A stretch of DNA of 64,000 nt. Source: Lacinutrix sp. MedPE-SW (GTDB taxonomy: Bacteria; Bacteroidota; Bacteroidia; Flavobacteriales; Flavobacteriaceae). Shown here one piece after another: positions 37,224-46,235 of this stretch. The stretch is from the NCBI RefSeq assembly GCF_001874145.1, contig NZ_MPCX01000002.1, forward strand, positions 1 through 64,000. The letters are read 5' to 3'. The notes beneath the pieces are model-generated. The model had not been told where the DNA came from and did not search any database. It saw nothing but the letters and a program-made list of their open reading frames with translations. The translations under genes and the position numbers were made by a program. Position 1 is the stretch's first letter. Each line of letters begins with the position of its first letter.

Positions 37224-38153
37224 TTATTTTAATTCTATTTCGAATTGTGTTAAATCCTTGAATTGTTGTAGACGCTCAAATATTTCTTCGTCTGTTAGCG
37301 TTAGCATTCGCTCGGTTCCAAATTTCTCGACACAAAACGATGCTAATGCAGAACCATAAATAACTGCATTTTTCATGTTTTCAAAAGAGATATTTCCTGT
37401 TTTTGCTATATATCCGGCAAAACCACCGGCAAATGTATCTCCTGCTCCAGTTGGATCAAAAACTTCTGCTAATGGTAAAGCTGGTGCATAAAACATATTA
37501 CCATCGTTAAAAAGTAGTGCGCCATGTTCTCCTTTTTTAATTACAACGTATTGTGGCCCCATTTCATGAATTTTCTTAGCCGCATTGACTAAAGAATATT
37601 CTCCAGATAACTGGCGAGCTTCTTCATCGTTAATTGTAATAACATCTACATTTTTTAATACAGCTTTTAAATCATCCATAGCAATATCCATCCAGAAATT
37701 CATGGTGTCTAAAATTGCTAATTTTGGTTTTTTAGACATTTGGTCTAAAACACTTTGCTGTGTAAGTGGATGTAGATTTCCAAGCATCACAATTTCTGCA
37801 TCCTTATAACTTTCTGGAACTACAGGTGTAAAATGCTCTAATACGTTTAACTCTGTGGCCAAAGTATCCCTAGAGTTCATGTCGTTGTGATATTTTCCAC
37901 TCCAAAAGAAAGTTTTTCCATCTTTTACAATTTCTACTCCTTCTATATCAATATTTCTATTTGTTAATAGATCTAAATATTCCTGCGGAAAATCGCCACC
38001 AACAACAGATACTGCTGCTGCGTCTACATTATTAAAATTTGAAGCAGATAAACCTATATAAGTTGCTGCTCCTCCTAGAATTTTATCGGTTTTACCAAAA
38101 GGTGTTTCTATAGCATCAAAAGCTACCGTACCTACTATTACTAATTTGCTCAT
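37224..38153 (-). CDS. PfkB family carbohydrate/nucleoside kinase
   Basis: ATP-dependent kinase of the ribokinase fold, 309 residues. N-terminal GGAATYIGLSASNF binds the sugar; the C-terminal signature DPTGAGDTFAGGFAGY supplies the anion hole and catalytic Asp. The substrate is not decidable: relatives phosphorylate fructose, ribose or adenosine. Placement next to purF, rnhA and purN suggests a nucleoside or ribose link but is only circumstantial. A terminator follows, and a box TATATTTG lies 22 bp upstream. Confidence 0.9.
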   Translation of the reverse strand: MSKLVIVGTVAFDAIETPFGKTDKILGGAATYIGLSASNFNNVDAAAVSVVGGDFPQEYLDLLTNRNIDIEGVEIVKDGKTFFWSGKYHNDMNSRDTLATELNVLEHFTPVVPESYKDAEIVMLGNLHPLTQQSVLDQMSKKPKLAILDTMNFWMDIAMDDLKAVLKNVDVITINDEEARQLSGEYSLVNAAKKIHEMGPQYVVIKKGEHGALLFNDGNMFYAPALPLAEVFDPTGAGDTFAGGFAGYIAKTGNISFENMKNAVIYGSALASFCVEKFGTERMLTLTDEEIFERLQQFKDLTQFEIELK

Positions 38154-38175
38154 AAAAGCGTTTTAATTTAAGCGG

Positions 38176-38183
38176 CAAATATA
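38176..38183 (-). promoter_or_regulatory. Candidate -7 box for the PfkB kinase gene
   Basis: TATATTTG on the minus strand, exact TAnnTTTG match, 22 bp before the ATG at 38153; no proper -33 TTG. Confidence 0.35.
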
Positions 38184-38220
38184 CGATTTTTATACAGTTT
38201 TAAATTATTTAATATAATTC

Positions 38221-38862
38221 TTATTTTCTGCCAAAATCTGCAGGTATTTCTCCCCAAGCTTTGGTCTCCCATTTTACTATGGTTGTTTTATAATCGTTTT
38301 CTTTTAACCATTTAACAGCACGATCTACCAAATCGTAAACTGGTTTGTTTTTTGCATTACGTTCTAACTTGCTATTACATGTTTTTTTACGCACCCAACT
38401 CATAGCTGTTCTAGAGTCTGTATATATAATACGATCACTATTATGTTTTTTTAAAAAACTTAAACCATGAACTAATGCTAAAAATTCTCCTAAATTATTT
38501 GTGCCTTGGGCAAAAGGTCCTTGTATAAAAAGCTGTTGTTTTGTTTTAGTGTCTACTCCACGATATTCCATAATTCCAGGATTTCCACTTGAAGCGGCAT
38601 CAACCGAAATTGAATTATAGTTTGGTTGTCCTATTTTTTTTAGTTGCTCTAGAGATAGTTCACTTTTAAAACTTTTATTTTTACCTATATAATCGAAATA
38701 ATTTCCTTTTAAAGCTTCTTTTGCAGCATCAAAAGTTGCAAACGATTTGTATTGCGCTCCTTCATAATCTTTAATTAAAGACTTGCAAGTATTCCAAGAG
38801 TCAAAAACTCCCGTTTTCTTTCCTTTCCAAACTGTGTAATATTTTTTTTTCTTTTTACTCAT
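38221..38862 (-). CDS. rnhA: Ribonuclease H1 with N-terminal hybrid-binding domain
   Basis: Cleaves RNA in RNA-DNA hybrids. 213 residues: an N-terminal RNase H1 hybrid-binding (caulimovirus-type) domain, KKYYTVWKGKKTGVFDSW to about residue 50, then the catalytic domain. Metal-binding residues: Asp in SVDAASSGNPG, Glu in NNLGEFLALVHG, Asp in IYTDSRTAM, and the final Asp in EIPADFGRK. All four are present. It overlaps the purN stop by 8 bp (38855-38862), so the pair is co-translated. Confidence 0.93.
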   Translation of the reverse strand: MSKKKKKYYTVWKGKKTGVFDSWNTCKSLIKDYEGAQYKSFATFDAAKEALKGNYFDYIGKNKSFKSELSLEQLKKIGQPNYNSISVDAASSGNPGIMEYRGVDTKTKQQLFIQGPFAQGTNNLGEFLALVHGLSFLKKHNSDRIIYTDSRTAMSWVRKKTCNSKLERNAKNKPVYDLVDRAVKWLKENDYKTTIVKWETKAWGEIPADFGRK

Positions 38863-39421
38863 TTAAAATTTCCTCTACTACTTTAGGAAAATGTTTCATT
38901 TCTAATTCATGAATTTTTGCTGCAACATCTTGAGCAGAATCTGACGTTTTCACCTCGCATTTTGCTTGAAAAATGATGGCTCCTTCGTCATAATTTTCAT
39001 TTACATAGTGAATTGTTATACCTGTTTCGGTTTCTTTTTTGTTAATAACCGCTTCATGCACATGCATACCATACATGCCTTTTCCTCCAAATTTTGGCAA
39101 TAAAGCAGGATGTACATTTATTACTTTATTAGGGAAGTGTTTTAATATGTTTTCTGGAAATTTCCATAAAAAGCCAGCTAATACTATTAGATCTGGATTA
39201 TTACTTTTTAAAATATTAAGTACATGATCTGTCTCTGTAAAAGCAATTTTATTAAAAGACAAAGCGCTAACCTTCAGTTTTTTACAACGATCCAGCACTT
39301 TGGCATGCGGATTGTTAGTTAATACTTGAATTACAGACGCATTGTCCCTATTTTGAAAAAACCTTATTAAATTTTCAGCATTACTTCCGCTACCGGACGC
39401 AAAAATTACTACACGTTTCAT
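38855..39421 (-). CDS. purN: Phosphoribosylglycinamide formyltransferase
   Basis: Third step of purine synthesis, transferring formyl from 10-formyltetrahydrofolate to GAR. 188 residues with N-terminal phosphate loop ASGSGSNAENLI, folate/GAR site VINVHPALLPKFGGKGMYG (Asn and His of the catalytic trio), and the Asp in YDEGAIIFQ. Standard length. Divergent from acpP with 182 bp between starts. Followed by rnhA with an 8-bp overlap, a common flavobacterial order. Confidence 0.96.
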   Translation of the reverse strand: MKRVVIFASGSGSNAENLIRFFQNRDNASVIQVLTNNPHAKVLDRCKKLKVSALSFNKIAFTETDHVLNILKSNNPDLIVLAGFLWKFPENILKHFPNKVINVHPALLPKFGGKGMYGMHVHEAVINKKETETGITIHYVNENYDEGAIIFQAKCEVKTSDSAQDVAAKIHELEMKHFPKVVEEILNE

Positions 39422-39564
39422 TTTATAGTTTTCAGTGTTAAATCTTCAAACAAAAAAAAGAATAATTATTAACAATTACGGGCTAAAACAGAATTTCTTC
39501 AATTTAAATTATTAACTTTCGAAGTCTTTTTTAATAGAAAGATGTGTTTTAAAATAAAGTTTTT

Positions 39565-39572
39565 TATTTTTG
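39565..39572 (+). promoter_or_regulatory. Candidate -7 box for the acpP operon
   Basis: TATTTTTG, exact TAnnTTTG match, 31 bp before the acpP ATG. The expected -33 position reads TGTG instead of TTG. Confidence 0.4.
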
Positions 39573-39603
39573 CCTCTTAATTAAAACTAAAAAAATTAAA
39601 ATT

Positions 39604-39837
39604 ATGTCAGACATTGCATCAAGAGTAAAAGCGATAATCGTAGACAAATTAGGTGTTGATGAAAACGAAGTTGTAACTGAAGCTAGCTTCACAAACGACC
39701 TAGGAGCAGATTCATTAGACACTGTAGAATTAATCATGGAATTCGAAAAAGAATTCGATATCCAAATTCCAGATGACCAAGCAGAAAACATTGCAACAGT
39801 AGGTCAAGCTGTATCATACATTGAAGCTGCAAAATAA
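39604..39837 (+). CDS. acpP: Acyl carrier protein
   Basis: Carries growing fatty acyl chains on phosphopantetheine. 77 residues; the attachment serine lies in [17 protein letters not shown] (DSL motif), and helices II and III follow with the normal acidic face. Opens the rightward unit acpP-fabF-rnc-(IPExxxVDY)-pyk; fabF starts 12 bp after its stop. Both gene pairs are conserved across flavobacteria. Confidence 0.98.
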   Translation: MSDIASRVKAIIVDKLGVDENEVVTEASFTNDLGADSLDTVELIMEFEKEFDIQIPDDQAENIATVGQAVSYIEAAK

Positions 39838-39849
39838 GCACTAATATTT

Positions 39850-41100
39850 ATGGAACTTAAGCGAGTTGTAGTTACGGGTCTAGGAGCACTTACGCCAATT
39901 GGAAATACCAAAGATGAATATTGGGATGCCCTAATTAACGGTAAAAGTGGTGCTGCGCCTATTACGTATTTTGATACTGAAAAGTTTAAAACAAAATTCG
40001 CGTGTGAGTTAAAAAACTTTGTCGCAACCGATTTTCTAGATAGAAAAGAGGCGCGAAAAATGGACAGGTTTACGCAGTACGCAATGGTCGCATCTGATGA
40101 GGCTATTGCGGACGCGAACCTAAATTTAGATACCGTTAACAAACTTAGAGTTGGCGTTATCTGGGGAGCAGGAATTGGAGGTCTAGAAACTTTTCAAAAC
40201 GAGGTTTTAAACTTTGCGCAAGGTGATGGTTCACCTAGATTTAATCCTTTCTTTATCCCTAAAATGATTGCAGATATTGCACCAGGAAACATATCCATTA
40301 AAAATGGTTTTATGGGTCCTAATTACACAACTGTATCTGCGTGTGCTTCTTCTGCAAATGCTATGATAGATGCATTAAACTATATTCGTTTAGGACATTG
40401 CGATGTTATTGTTACTGGTGGTAGTGAAGCCGCTGTAACTATTGCAGGAATGGGCGGATTTAATGCAATGCATGCTTTGTCAACCAGAAACGAAAGTCCA
40501 GAGACAGCTTCAAGACCGTTTGATGCTTCTAGAGATGGTTTTGTTTTAGGCGAAGGTGCTGGAGCAATTATTCTTGAAGAATATGAGCACGCTAAAGCTA
40601 GAGGTGCAAAAATTTATGCTGAAGTTGTTGGTGGTGGTATGTCTAGTGACGCACACCATATGACAGCTCCACATCCAGATGGAATAGGTGTTATTGCAGT
40701 TATGAGAAATTGTCTAGAAAACGCAGGCTTAAAACCTGAAGATGTAGACCATATAAATACTCATGGTACCTCAACGCCATTAGGTGATGTTGCAGAACTT
40801 AAAGCAATATCTAAAGTTTTTGGAGACCATGCTAAAAATATTAATATAAATTCTACTAAGTCAATGACTGGTCATTTACTTGGTGCCGCAGGTGCTGTAG
40901 AATCTATTGCCTCTATATTAGCAATGGAGCATGGCGTTGTACCACCAACTATTAACCATGAAAATGTAGACGAAAACATAGATCCTAATTTAAACTTAAC
41001 GCTAAACAAACCTCAAAAACGCGATATTAAAGTTGCAATGAGTAATACCTTTGGTTTTGGCGGACATAATGCTTGTGTATTATTTAAAAAGTTAGATTAG
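39850..41100 (+). CDS. fabF: 3-oxoacyl-[acyl-carrier-protein] synthase II
   Basis: Elongating condensing enzyme of fatty acid synthesis. 416 residues with the Cys-His-His triad: VSACASSANA, NTHGTSTPLGD and KSMTGHLLGAAGAVE. The N-terminal MELKRVVVTGLGALTPIG and C-terminal SNTFGFGGHNACVLF are textbook FabF. Immediately follows acpP, its substrate carrier, and precedes rnc by 8 bp. Confidence 0.98.
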   Translation: MELKRVVVTGLGALTPIGNTKDEYWDALINGKSGAAPITYFDTEKFKTKFACELKNFVATDFLDRKEARKMDRFTQYAMVASDEAIADANLNLDTVNKLRVGVIWGAGIGGLETFQNEVLNFAQGDGSPRFNPFFIPKMIADIAPGNISIKNGFMGPNYTTVSACASSANAMIDALNYIRLGHCDVIVTGGSEAAVTIAGMGGFNAMHALSTRNESPETASRPFDASRDGFVLGEGAGAIILEEYEHAKARGAKIYAEVVGGGMSSDAHHMTAPHPDGIGVIAVMRNCLENAGLKPEDVDHINTHGTSTPLGDVAELKAISKVFGDHAKNININSTKSMTGHLLGAAGAVESIASILAMEHGVVPPTINHENVDENIDPNLNLTLNKPQKRDIKVAMSNTFGFGGHNACVLFKKLD

Positions 41101-41108
41101 ATTTTTTG

Positions 41109-41852
41109 ATGAAAAAACTTCGAAACATATTCTCAAAATCTAAAGAAGAAAAAGGAGAATTTTTCATCACAGTTTCAAAAATTATTGGTTATAAACCTAA
41201 AACCATTAAACACTTTCAAACAGCGTTTACTCACCGTTCTATGAATATTAGAAACAGCAAGGGAAACATTGTTAATTATGAACGTTTAGAGTTTTTAGGT
41301 GATGCTATGTTAAGCGCAGTAATTGCACACCATTTATATGAGGAAGTTCCTAGTGGAGACGAAGGCTACTTAACAAAAATGCGCTCTAAAGTAGTAAGTA
41401 GAGAACATTTAAATGAACTTGGTAAAGACTTAAAGTTAATTAACCTTGTTCAAAGCAAAATACCAAAAGGACAATTTGGCGATAATATACACGGTAATTT
41501 ATTCGAATCTTTAGTAGGCGCTATTTATTTAGATGGCGGTTTTAAAGCCTGCGAAAAATTTATTTACAAGCGTGTTATCACGCCTTTTGTAGATATAGAA
41601 CAATTAGAAGGTAAGGTTATTAGCTATAAAAGTTTACTTATAGAATGGTGCCAAAAAGAAAAGAAAACCTTCGATTATAATGTCTATGAAGATACTGGAA
41701 ATGATAATATTCGTCATTTCTCTGTAAAATTATCTATTGACAATAAAATTGTTTCAAAAGGACGAGCAACTTCTAAGAAAAAAGCCGAAGAAAAAGCATC
41801 TAAACGGGCCTTTTTTGTGTTTCAAAATCAAATTTCAAAAACTTTATCATAG
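41109..41852 (+). CDS. rnc: Ribonuclease III
   Basis: Double-strand RNA endonuclease for rRNA and small-RNA processing. 247 residues from ATG 41109 (a TTG three bases earlier can be ignored). Catalytic signature YERLEFLGDAMLSAVI, second acidic site NLFESLVGAIYLDGG, and a C-terminal dsRNA-binding domain (about 170-240) with FSVKLSIDNKIVSKGRATSKKKAEEKAS split over its last helix. Slightly longer N-terminus than E. coli. Overlapping order fabF-rnc is conserved. Confidence 0.96.
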   Translation: MKKLRNIFSKSKEEKGEFFITVSKIIGYKPKTIKHFQTAFTHRSMNIRNSKGNIVNYERLEFLGDAMLSAVIAHHLYEEVPSGDEGYLTKMRSKVVSREHLNELGKDLKLINLVQSKIPKGQFGDNIHGNLFESLVGAIYLDGGFKACEKFIYKRVITPFVDIEQLEGKVISYKSLLIEWCQKEKKTFDYNVYEDTGNDNIRHFSVKLSIDNKIVSKGRATSKKKAEEKASKRAFFVFQNQISKTLS

Positions 41853-41989
41853 TATTTTACATCATAAAATAGTGATAAAAAGGTTATTACACTATAACGT
41901 TTTCGTTGCTAATTCTTGTTAAGATTCAGTAAAAGGCAACGATATAAACTTTTTTTAATGCTATATTTACAATTAATTTTTATGTGAAT

Positions 41990-42478
41990 ATGGCTATTAA
42001 AAAACTCGTTTTAAATGATTTTTTTGAAGAAGAAAGCTTCTCCTTAATTGGTATTCATTGCACAATAGAAGATTACCGTCTTGCCTTCTTACTTAATCAA
42101 GCGCTAAACTTAAAATTAACTAGACAAGACAAAGACATTGATAATAACAACCAAGAAACAAACTTTTCGTTTTTTGAGTGGGAAGACAATACACAATATA
42201 CAACCTGGAATTTAGTCTCTAATACGTGTAAAGTTATTTCTAGTGAAACTAACAATAAATCTGGATCTCTATTTACTAACAGTGAATCGTTTACAAAAAC
42301 GCACCACTTAGTATCAGAGTATAGCAAAGCAAATTATTTATTAAAAATAAATAATGAATATCAAGCTAAAAAGGAGAAAATTATCTTAGAAAAAATACTA
42401 AAAATTACTCAAGTTATCACTGCTTATAGAATTGATACTAACACATTAAAATCTAAAGACCAACTAATATTTAACTAA
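41990..42478 (+). CDS. IPExxxVDY-family protein with a degenerate motif
   Basis: A 162-residue Bacteroidetes-specific small protein of unknown function. Members sit between rnc and pyk and are named after the motif IPExxxVDY. Here the motif position reads VSEYSKANY (about 108-116), followed by LLKI as in the family, so only Glu and the final Tyr are kept. The N-terminal half (VLNDFFEEESFSLIGIHCTIEDYRLAF over two stretches) also fits. ATG 41990 is preferred to GTG 41984. The stop overlaps the pyk ATG by one base (TAATG), indicating coupling to pyruvate kinase. Function is inferred only from context; a link to pyruvate kinase control is speculation. Confidence 0.65.
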   Translation: MAIKKLVLNDFFEEESFSLIGIHCTIEDYRLAFLLNQALNLKLTRQDKDIDNNNQETNFSFFEWEDNTQYTTWNLVSNTCKVISSETNNKSGSLFTNSESFTKTHHLVSEYSKANYLLKINNEYQAKKEKIILEKILKITQVITAYRIDTNTLKSKDQLIFN

Positions 42479-43905
42479 TGCTGAAAAGAAAAAAAACCAA
42501 AATCGTTGCAACTCTAGGACCTGCAACTGCAAATAAAGAAACCTTAAAAGCAATGCTTGATGAAGGCGCAAACGTGTTTAGAATTAACTTTTCTCACGCT
42601 GCTTATGATGATGTTAAAGAACGTGTAAAGATGATTAGAGAGCTAAACGATGAGTTTGGCTATAACGCATCAATTCTAGCAGACTTACAAGGCCCTAAAC
42701 TTCGTGTTGGAGTTATGCAGGGAGAAGTATTTGTGCATCCAGGAGACGAAATTATTTTTGCTACCGGAAAACGTTTTACAGGAACAAAAGAACGCGTTTA
42801 CATGACGTATGATAATTTTCCTCAAGATGCTAAAAAAGGAGAACGCATATTATTAGACGACGGTAAATTAATATTTGAAGTTGTTTCTACAGATAAAAAA
42901 TCAGAAGTTAAAGCCAAAGTAATTCAAGGTGGTCCATTACGCTCTAAAAAAGGAGTAAACTTACCAAACACAAACATATCGCAACCAGCGCTAACAGAAA
43001 AAGATATTGAAGATGCAAAATTTGCCTGCGAGTTAAAAGTAGACTGGATGGCATTATCATTTGTACGTCATGCAGAAGATTTAATGGTATTACAAGAATT
43101 AATTAAAGAACATAGCGACCACAAAATACCAATTATAGCAAAAATTGAAAAACCAGAAGGTGTAGCAAACATAGATAAAATTGTAGCCTATTGCGATGGT
43201 TTAATGGTTGCACGTGGAGATTTAGGAGTAGAAATCCCAGCCGAAGAAGTTCCATTAGTACAAAAACAATTAGTATTAAGAGCTAAAAAAGCTAGAATAC
43301 CAGTAATAATTGCCACGCAAATGATGGAAACTATGATAGATAGTTTAACACCAACGCGTGCAGAAGTTAACGATGTTGCTAACTCTGTTATGGATGGTGC
43401 AGATGCCGTAATGCTATCTGGAGAAACAAGTGTTGGTAAATATCCAGTGCAAGTAATCAAGCAAATGGCAAGTATAATAAAAAGCGTAGAAGACAGTGAT
43501 TTAATTTCTGTACCTCACGAACCACCAACAATACGCACAAAAAGATACATAACAAAATCAATTTGTTACCATGCTGCGCATATGGCTAATGAGATTGATG
43601 CAAAAGGTATTTCTACACTAACAAATAGTGGTTACACCGCATTTCAAATATCTGCGTGGCGACCAAAAGCACACATATTAGTTTTCACCTCAAACCATCG
43701 TATTCTAACACAGCTAAACCTTCTTTGGGGAGTAAAAGCATTTTTCTACGATAAATTTGTAAGTACAGACGAAACTATAGAAGATGTAAATAAAATGGCT
43801 CAAGATATGGGTTACTTAGAAAAAGGAGATATGTTAGTAAGCCTTGCAGCCATGCCAATTCAAGAAAAAGGAATGGTAAATACACTTAGAGTTACAGAAA
43901 TATAG
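42478..43905 (+). CDS. pyk: Pyruvate kinase
   Basis: Last glycolytic step: PEP plus ADP to pyruvate and ATP. 475 residues with N-terminal TKIVATLGPAT, the active-site strand FRINFSH, ADLQGPKLRVG, the catalytic lysine region PIIAKIEKPEG, metal-binding ARGDLGVEIP and the TRAEVNDVANSVMDGADAVM segment split across the signature. The C-terminal regulatory domain is complete. It is coupled to the upstream IPExxxVDY-type gene. A palindromic repeat follows 9 bp after the stop, then a two-way terminator. Confidence 0.98.
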   Translation: MLKRKKTKIVATLGPATANKETLKAMLDEGANVFRINFSHAAYDDVKERVKMIRELNDEFGYNASILADLQGPKLRVGVMQGEVFVHPGDEIIFATGKRFTGTKERVYMTYDNFPQDAKKGERILLDDGKLIFEVVSTDKKSEVKAKVIQGGPLRSKKGVNLPNTNISQPALTEKDIEDAKFACELKVDWMALSFVRHAEDLMVLQELIKEHSDHKIPIIAKIEKPEGVANIDKIVAYCDGLMVARGDLGVEIPAEEVPLVQKQLVLRAKKARIPVIIATQMMETMIDSLTPTRAEVNDVANSVMDGADAVMLSGETSVGKYPVQVIKQMASIIKSVEDSDLISVPHEPPTIRTKRYITKSICYHAAHMANEIDAKGISTLTNSGYTAFQISAWRPKAHILVFTSNHRILTQLNLLWGVKAFFYDKFVSTDETIEDVNKMAQDMGYLEKGDMLVSLAAMPIQEKGMVNTLRVTEI

Positions 43906-43914
43906 TTGTTTTTT

Positions 43915-43988
43915 GGGCGTTACCTAAAGGTCGCGCTATCCACTATATCTTTTGTAAAACAAAAGGATGCCGTTACTATCGCTAACGC
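43915..43988. repeat. Palindromic intergenic repeat element
   Basis: About 74 bp, more G+C rich than its surroundings. Outer arms GCGTTA (43917-43922) and TAACGC (43983-43988), an inner hairpin CTTTTGT / ACAAAAG (43949-43955 with 43959-43965), and the sequences GGTCGCGCTATCC and GATGCCGTTACTATCGC between. I recall near-matches to this design, GGGCGTTACC...GGTCG.GCT.TCC...GGATGCCG...TAACGC, as a multi-copy intergenic element in flavobacterial genomes. This is the only copy in the window. Confidence 0.6.
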
Positions 43989-44010
43989 AAACTAAGGCAA
44001 GTAATAAACT

Positions 44011-44046
44011 AAAAAAACCAGCTACAAACCGTAGTTGGTTTTTTTA
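44011..44046. terminator. Two-way terminator between pyk and dinB
   Basis: Stem AACCAGCTAC / GTAGTTGGTT (44016-44025 with 44031-44040), one G-U pair, loop AAACC, A run before and T run after. It serves both convergent genes. Confidence 0.9.
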
Positions 44047-44047
44047 T

Positions 44048-45148
44048 TTAAAAGCCAAATTTTAATTGTACAGTAACACTTTTAGGCTCAACCTTTTTTA
44101 CTTTCTTTTCTGTATTTAAATTAGATAAAGAGATACCAAGTAAACGTACAGAGTTATTCATTTTTTCTTGATAAAGTAACTCTTTAGCCGTTTCTAAAAC
44201 CACACTTTTATCACTTATAAAATAAGGCAAAGTTTTACTTCTTGTTTGCAATGTAAAATCGCTATACTTTATTTTTAGAGTAACCGTTTTACCAGCAACT
44301 TTACTTCTTATTAAACGTTTAGAAACCTCTTCGGCAATATGGTCAAGCTTTTCAAGCATAAATATTTCAGACGATAAATTTTCGCTAAACGTACGTTCTG
44401 CCGCAAGGCTTTTTCTAATTCTATTTGGCTTTACTTCACTATTATGTATACCTCTAACAATGTAATAATAGTAGCTACCAGATTTACCAAAATTTTGCTC
44501 TAAAAATTCTAAAGATTTAGACTTTAAATCTGTACCAGTAAAAATACCTTTTTGGTACATTTTTTCTGCAGTAACTTTACCAATGCCATAAAATTTTCTA
44601 ATATCTAAAGCCTCTAAAAAGCCTAAAACCTCTTCAGGATTAACTGTTTTTTGTCCGTTAGGCTTATTATAATCACTAGCAACTTTAGCAATAAATTTAT
44701 TAATTGAAATACCCGCAGAAGCCGTTAAACCAACCTCATTAAAAATTCGAGTTCTAATCTCTTCAGCAATTAACGAAGCACTAGGATTTCCTTTTTTATT
44801 TTCAGTAACATCTAAATATGCTTCATCAAGAGATAAAGGTTCAACCAAATCTGTATAATCATAAAAAATAGCTCGAATTTTAGAAGAAATTTCTTTATAC
44901 CTATCAAATCTAGGCTTAACAAATATTAAATCTGGACACAAACGTCTAGCTTTAACACCACTAATAGCACTTCGTACACCAAATTTTCTAGCCTCATAAC
45001 TTGCTGCACTTACAACACCACGGTTACCGCCACCGCCAACGGCAATGGCTTTACCTTTTAATTCCGGATTATCCATTGCCTCGACAGATGCATAAAAGGC
45101 ATCCATATCAACATGAATAATTTTTCTTAACACAAAATCTAAAGACAT
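44048..45148 (-). CDS. dinB: DNA polymerase IV
   Basis: Y-family translesion polymerase, 366 residues. Catalytic acids in HVDMDAFYASVE and SLDEAYLDVT; the steric region GGGGNRGVVSAASYEARKFG follows, then the thumb with helix-hairpin-helix GIGKVTAEKMYQKGI and the little finger (C-terminal 120 residues). The C-terminus lacks a clear beta-clamp peptide of the classical QLxLF type; the last residues are VTVQLKFGF, where QLKF may serve. No LexA box noticed upstream. Convergent with pyk. Confidence 0.94.
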   Translation of the reverse strand: MSLDFVLRKIIHVDMDAFYASVEAMDNPELKGKAIAVGGGGNRGVVSAASYEARKFGVRSAISGVKARRLCPDLIFVKPRFDRYKEISSKIRAIFYDYTDLVEPLSLDEAYLDVTENKKGNPSASLIAEEIRTRIFNEVGLTASAGISINKFIAKVASDYNKPNGQKTVNPEEVLGFLEALDIRKFYGIGKVTAEKMYQKGIFTGTDLKSKSLEFLEQNFGKSGSYYYYIVRGIHNSEVKPNRIRKSLAAERTFSENLSSEIFMLEKLDHIAEEVSKRLIRSKVAGKTVTLKIKYSDFTLQTRSKTLPYFISDKSVVLETAKELLYQEKMNNSVRLLGISLSNLNTEKKVKKVEPKSVTVQLKFGF

Positions 45149-45242
45149 AGTGCAAATTTATTAATTCCTCTCCAAGCAGAAATCTCTATTTTTGTAATTT
45201 AGAACAAAATTAATAACAATATCTTGGTAAATAACCTTAAAC

Positions 45243-45710
45243 ATGATTGAAATAGAACGCAAATTTCTAGTAAATTCTAATAATTTTAAAACACAATCTT
45301 ACAATAGTTTTAAAATTAAACAAGGCTTTTTAAATACCCATAAAGAAAGAACTGTACGTGTAAGGTTAAAAGGAGATATAGGGTATATTACTGTTAAAGG
45401 TGCATCATCAAAAAACGGATTATCTAGATTTGAATGGGAAAAAGAAATAACAACAAATGAAGCCAATTCACTATTAAAACTGTGTGAAAATGGAGTTATA
45501 GATAAAACCAGATACGAAGTAAAAAGCGGAAATCATATTTTTGAAATTGATGAATTCTACGGCGAAAATGCTGGTTTAATAATCGCAGAAATAGAGCTAA
45601 CATCAGAAAATGAAAGTTTTGAAAAACCTAATTGGCTAGGAAAAGAAGTTACAGGAGAAATAAAATATTATAATTCGCAATTAAGTATAATGCCTTTTAA
45701 CAAATGGTAA
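45243..45710 (+). CDS. CYTH domain protein (triphosphate tunnel enzyme family)
   Basis: 155 residues with the ExExK signature EIERK at 3-7 and the alternating charged strands of the CYTH barrel (VRVRLKGD, ITVKG, RFEWEKEI, KTRYEV, FEIDEFYG, IAEIEL). Bacterial single-domain members hydrolyse inorganic triphosphate; adenylate cyclase activity is known in only a few. A tripolyphosphatase role is the more likely. Box TATTTTTG at 45187-45194 lies 48 bp upstream. Followed after 11 bp by a lipoprotein gene. Confidence 0.85.
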   Translation: MIEIERKFLVNSNNFKTQSYNSFKIKQGFLNTHKERTVRVRLKGDIGYITVKGASSKNGLSRFEWEKEITTNEANSLLKLCENGVIDKTRYEVKSGNHIFEIDEFYGENAGLIIAEIELTSENESFEKPNWLGKEVTGEIKYYNSQLSIMPFNKW

Positions 45711-45721
45711 ACAATTTACAT

Positions 45722-46234
45722 ATGAAAAAAATACTATTATTAGCATTACTTGTATTAACGGCATGTAATCAAACAGAAAAATCTGACAATAAAAATATAG
45801 AAGTTTCTAGCAGTCTTAAAAAAAGTTTAGAACAAAAACCTTTACTAACTTCAAAACAACAATTAGAAGCCTTAAAAAATGATGGTTTTAAGGTTATGGA
45901 CTATGTTGACGAAAAAACTAAAGACACTGTAATTATGCAGCAGTATTTTATGGCGTTTTTAAAATCTGGTCCAATTAGAAATCAAAATGAAGAAGAAGCA
46001 ACACGATTACAAAAAGAACATTTAGCGCATTTAAGTAAAATGTACGATTTAGGTTATGCAGATATTTCTGGTCCATTTGGAGATAATGGCGAATTAAGAG
46101 GTGTTACAATTTATAATGTACCTAACCTAAAAATGGCAGATAGTTTAGCAAATGCAGACCCAATGGTTAAAGCAGGAAGATTAGAAATAGAAATACATCC
46201 TTGGTGGGCAGCCAAAGGTTACAGTTTACGTTAA
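45722..46234 (+). CDS. Lipoprotein with C-terminal YciI-like domain
   Basis: 170 residues; lipoprotein signal MKKILLLALLVLTAC. A spacer of about 60 residues precedes a YciI-like ferredoxin-fold domain: FMAFLKSGPIRNQ, EEATRLQKEHLAHLSKMYDLG, ADISGPFGDNGELRG, then ADPMVKAGRLEIEIHPWWA. Cytosolic YciI proteins have an Asp-His pair resembling muconolactone isomerase; here HLAHL and ADPM fit that pattern. The lipidated form is found in Bacteroidetes. Start 45722 is the ATG that begins the signal; the frame from 45704 overlaps the CYTH gene. Catalytic function unproven. Confidence 0.75.
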   Translation: MKKILLLALLVLTACNQTEKSDNKNIEVSSSLKKSLEQKPLLTSKQQLEALKNDGFKVMDYVDEKTKDTVIMQQYFMAFLKSGPIRNQNEEEATRLQKEHLAHLSKMYDLGYADISGPFGDNGELRGVTIYNVPNLKMADSLANADPMVKAGRLEIEIHPWWAAKGYSLR

Positions 46235-46235
46235 T

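Noticed and set aside
39804-40142. 112-residue minus-strand ORF over acpP/fabF
   Set aside because: Antisense to the conserved start of fabF.
41904-41941. CGTTGC...GCAACG inverted repeat after rnc as a terminator
   Set aside because: The loop is 26 nt, the T run is separated from the stem, and gene order suggests read-through to pyk.
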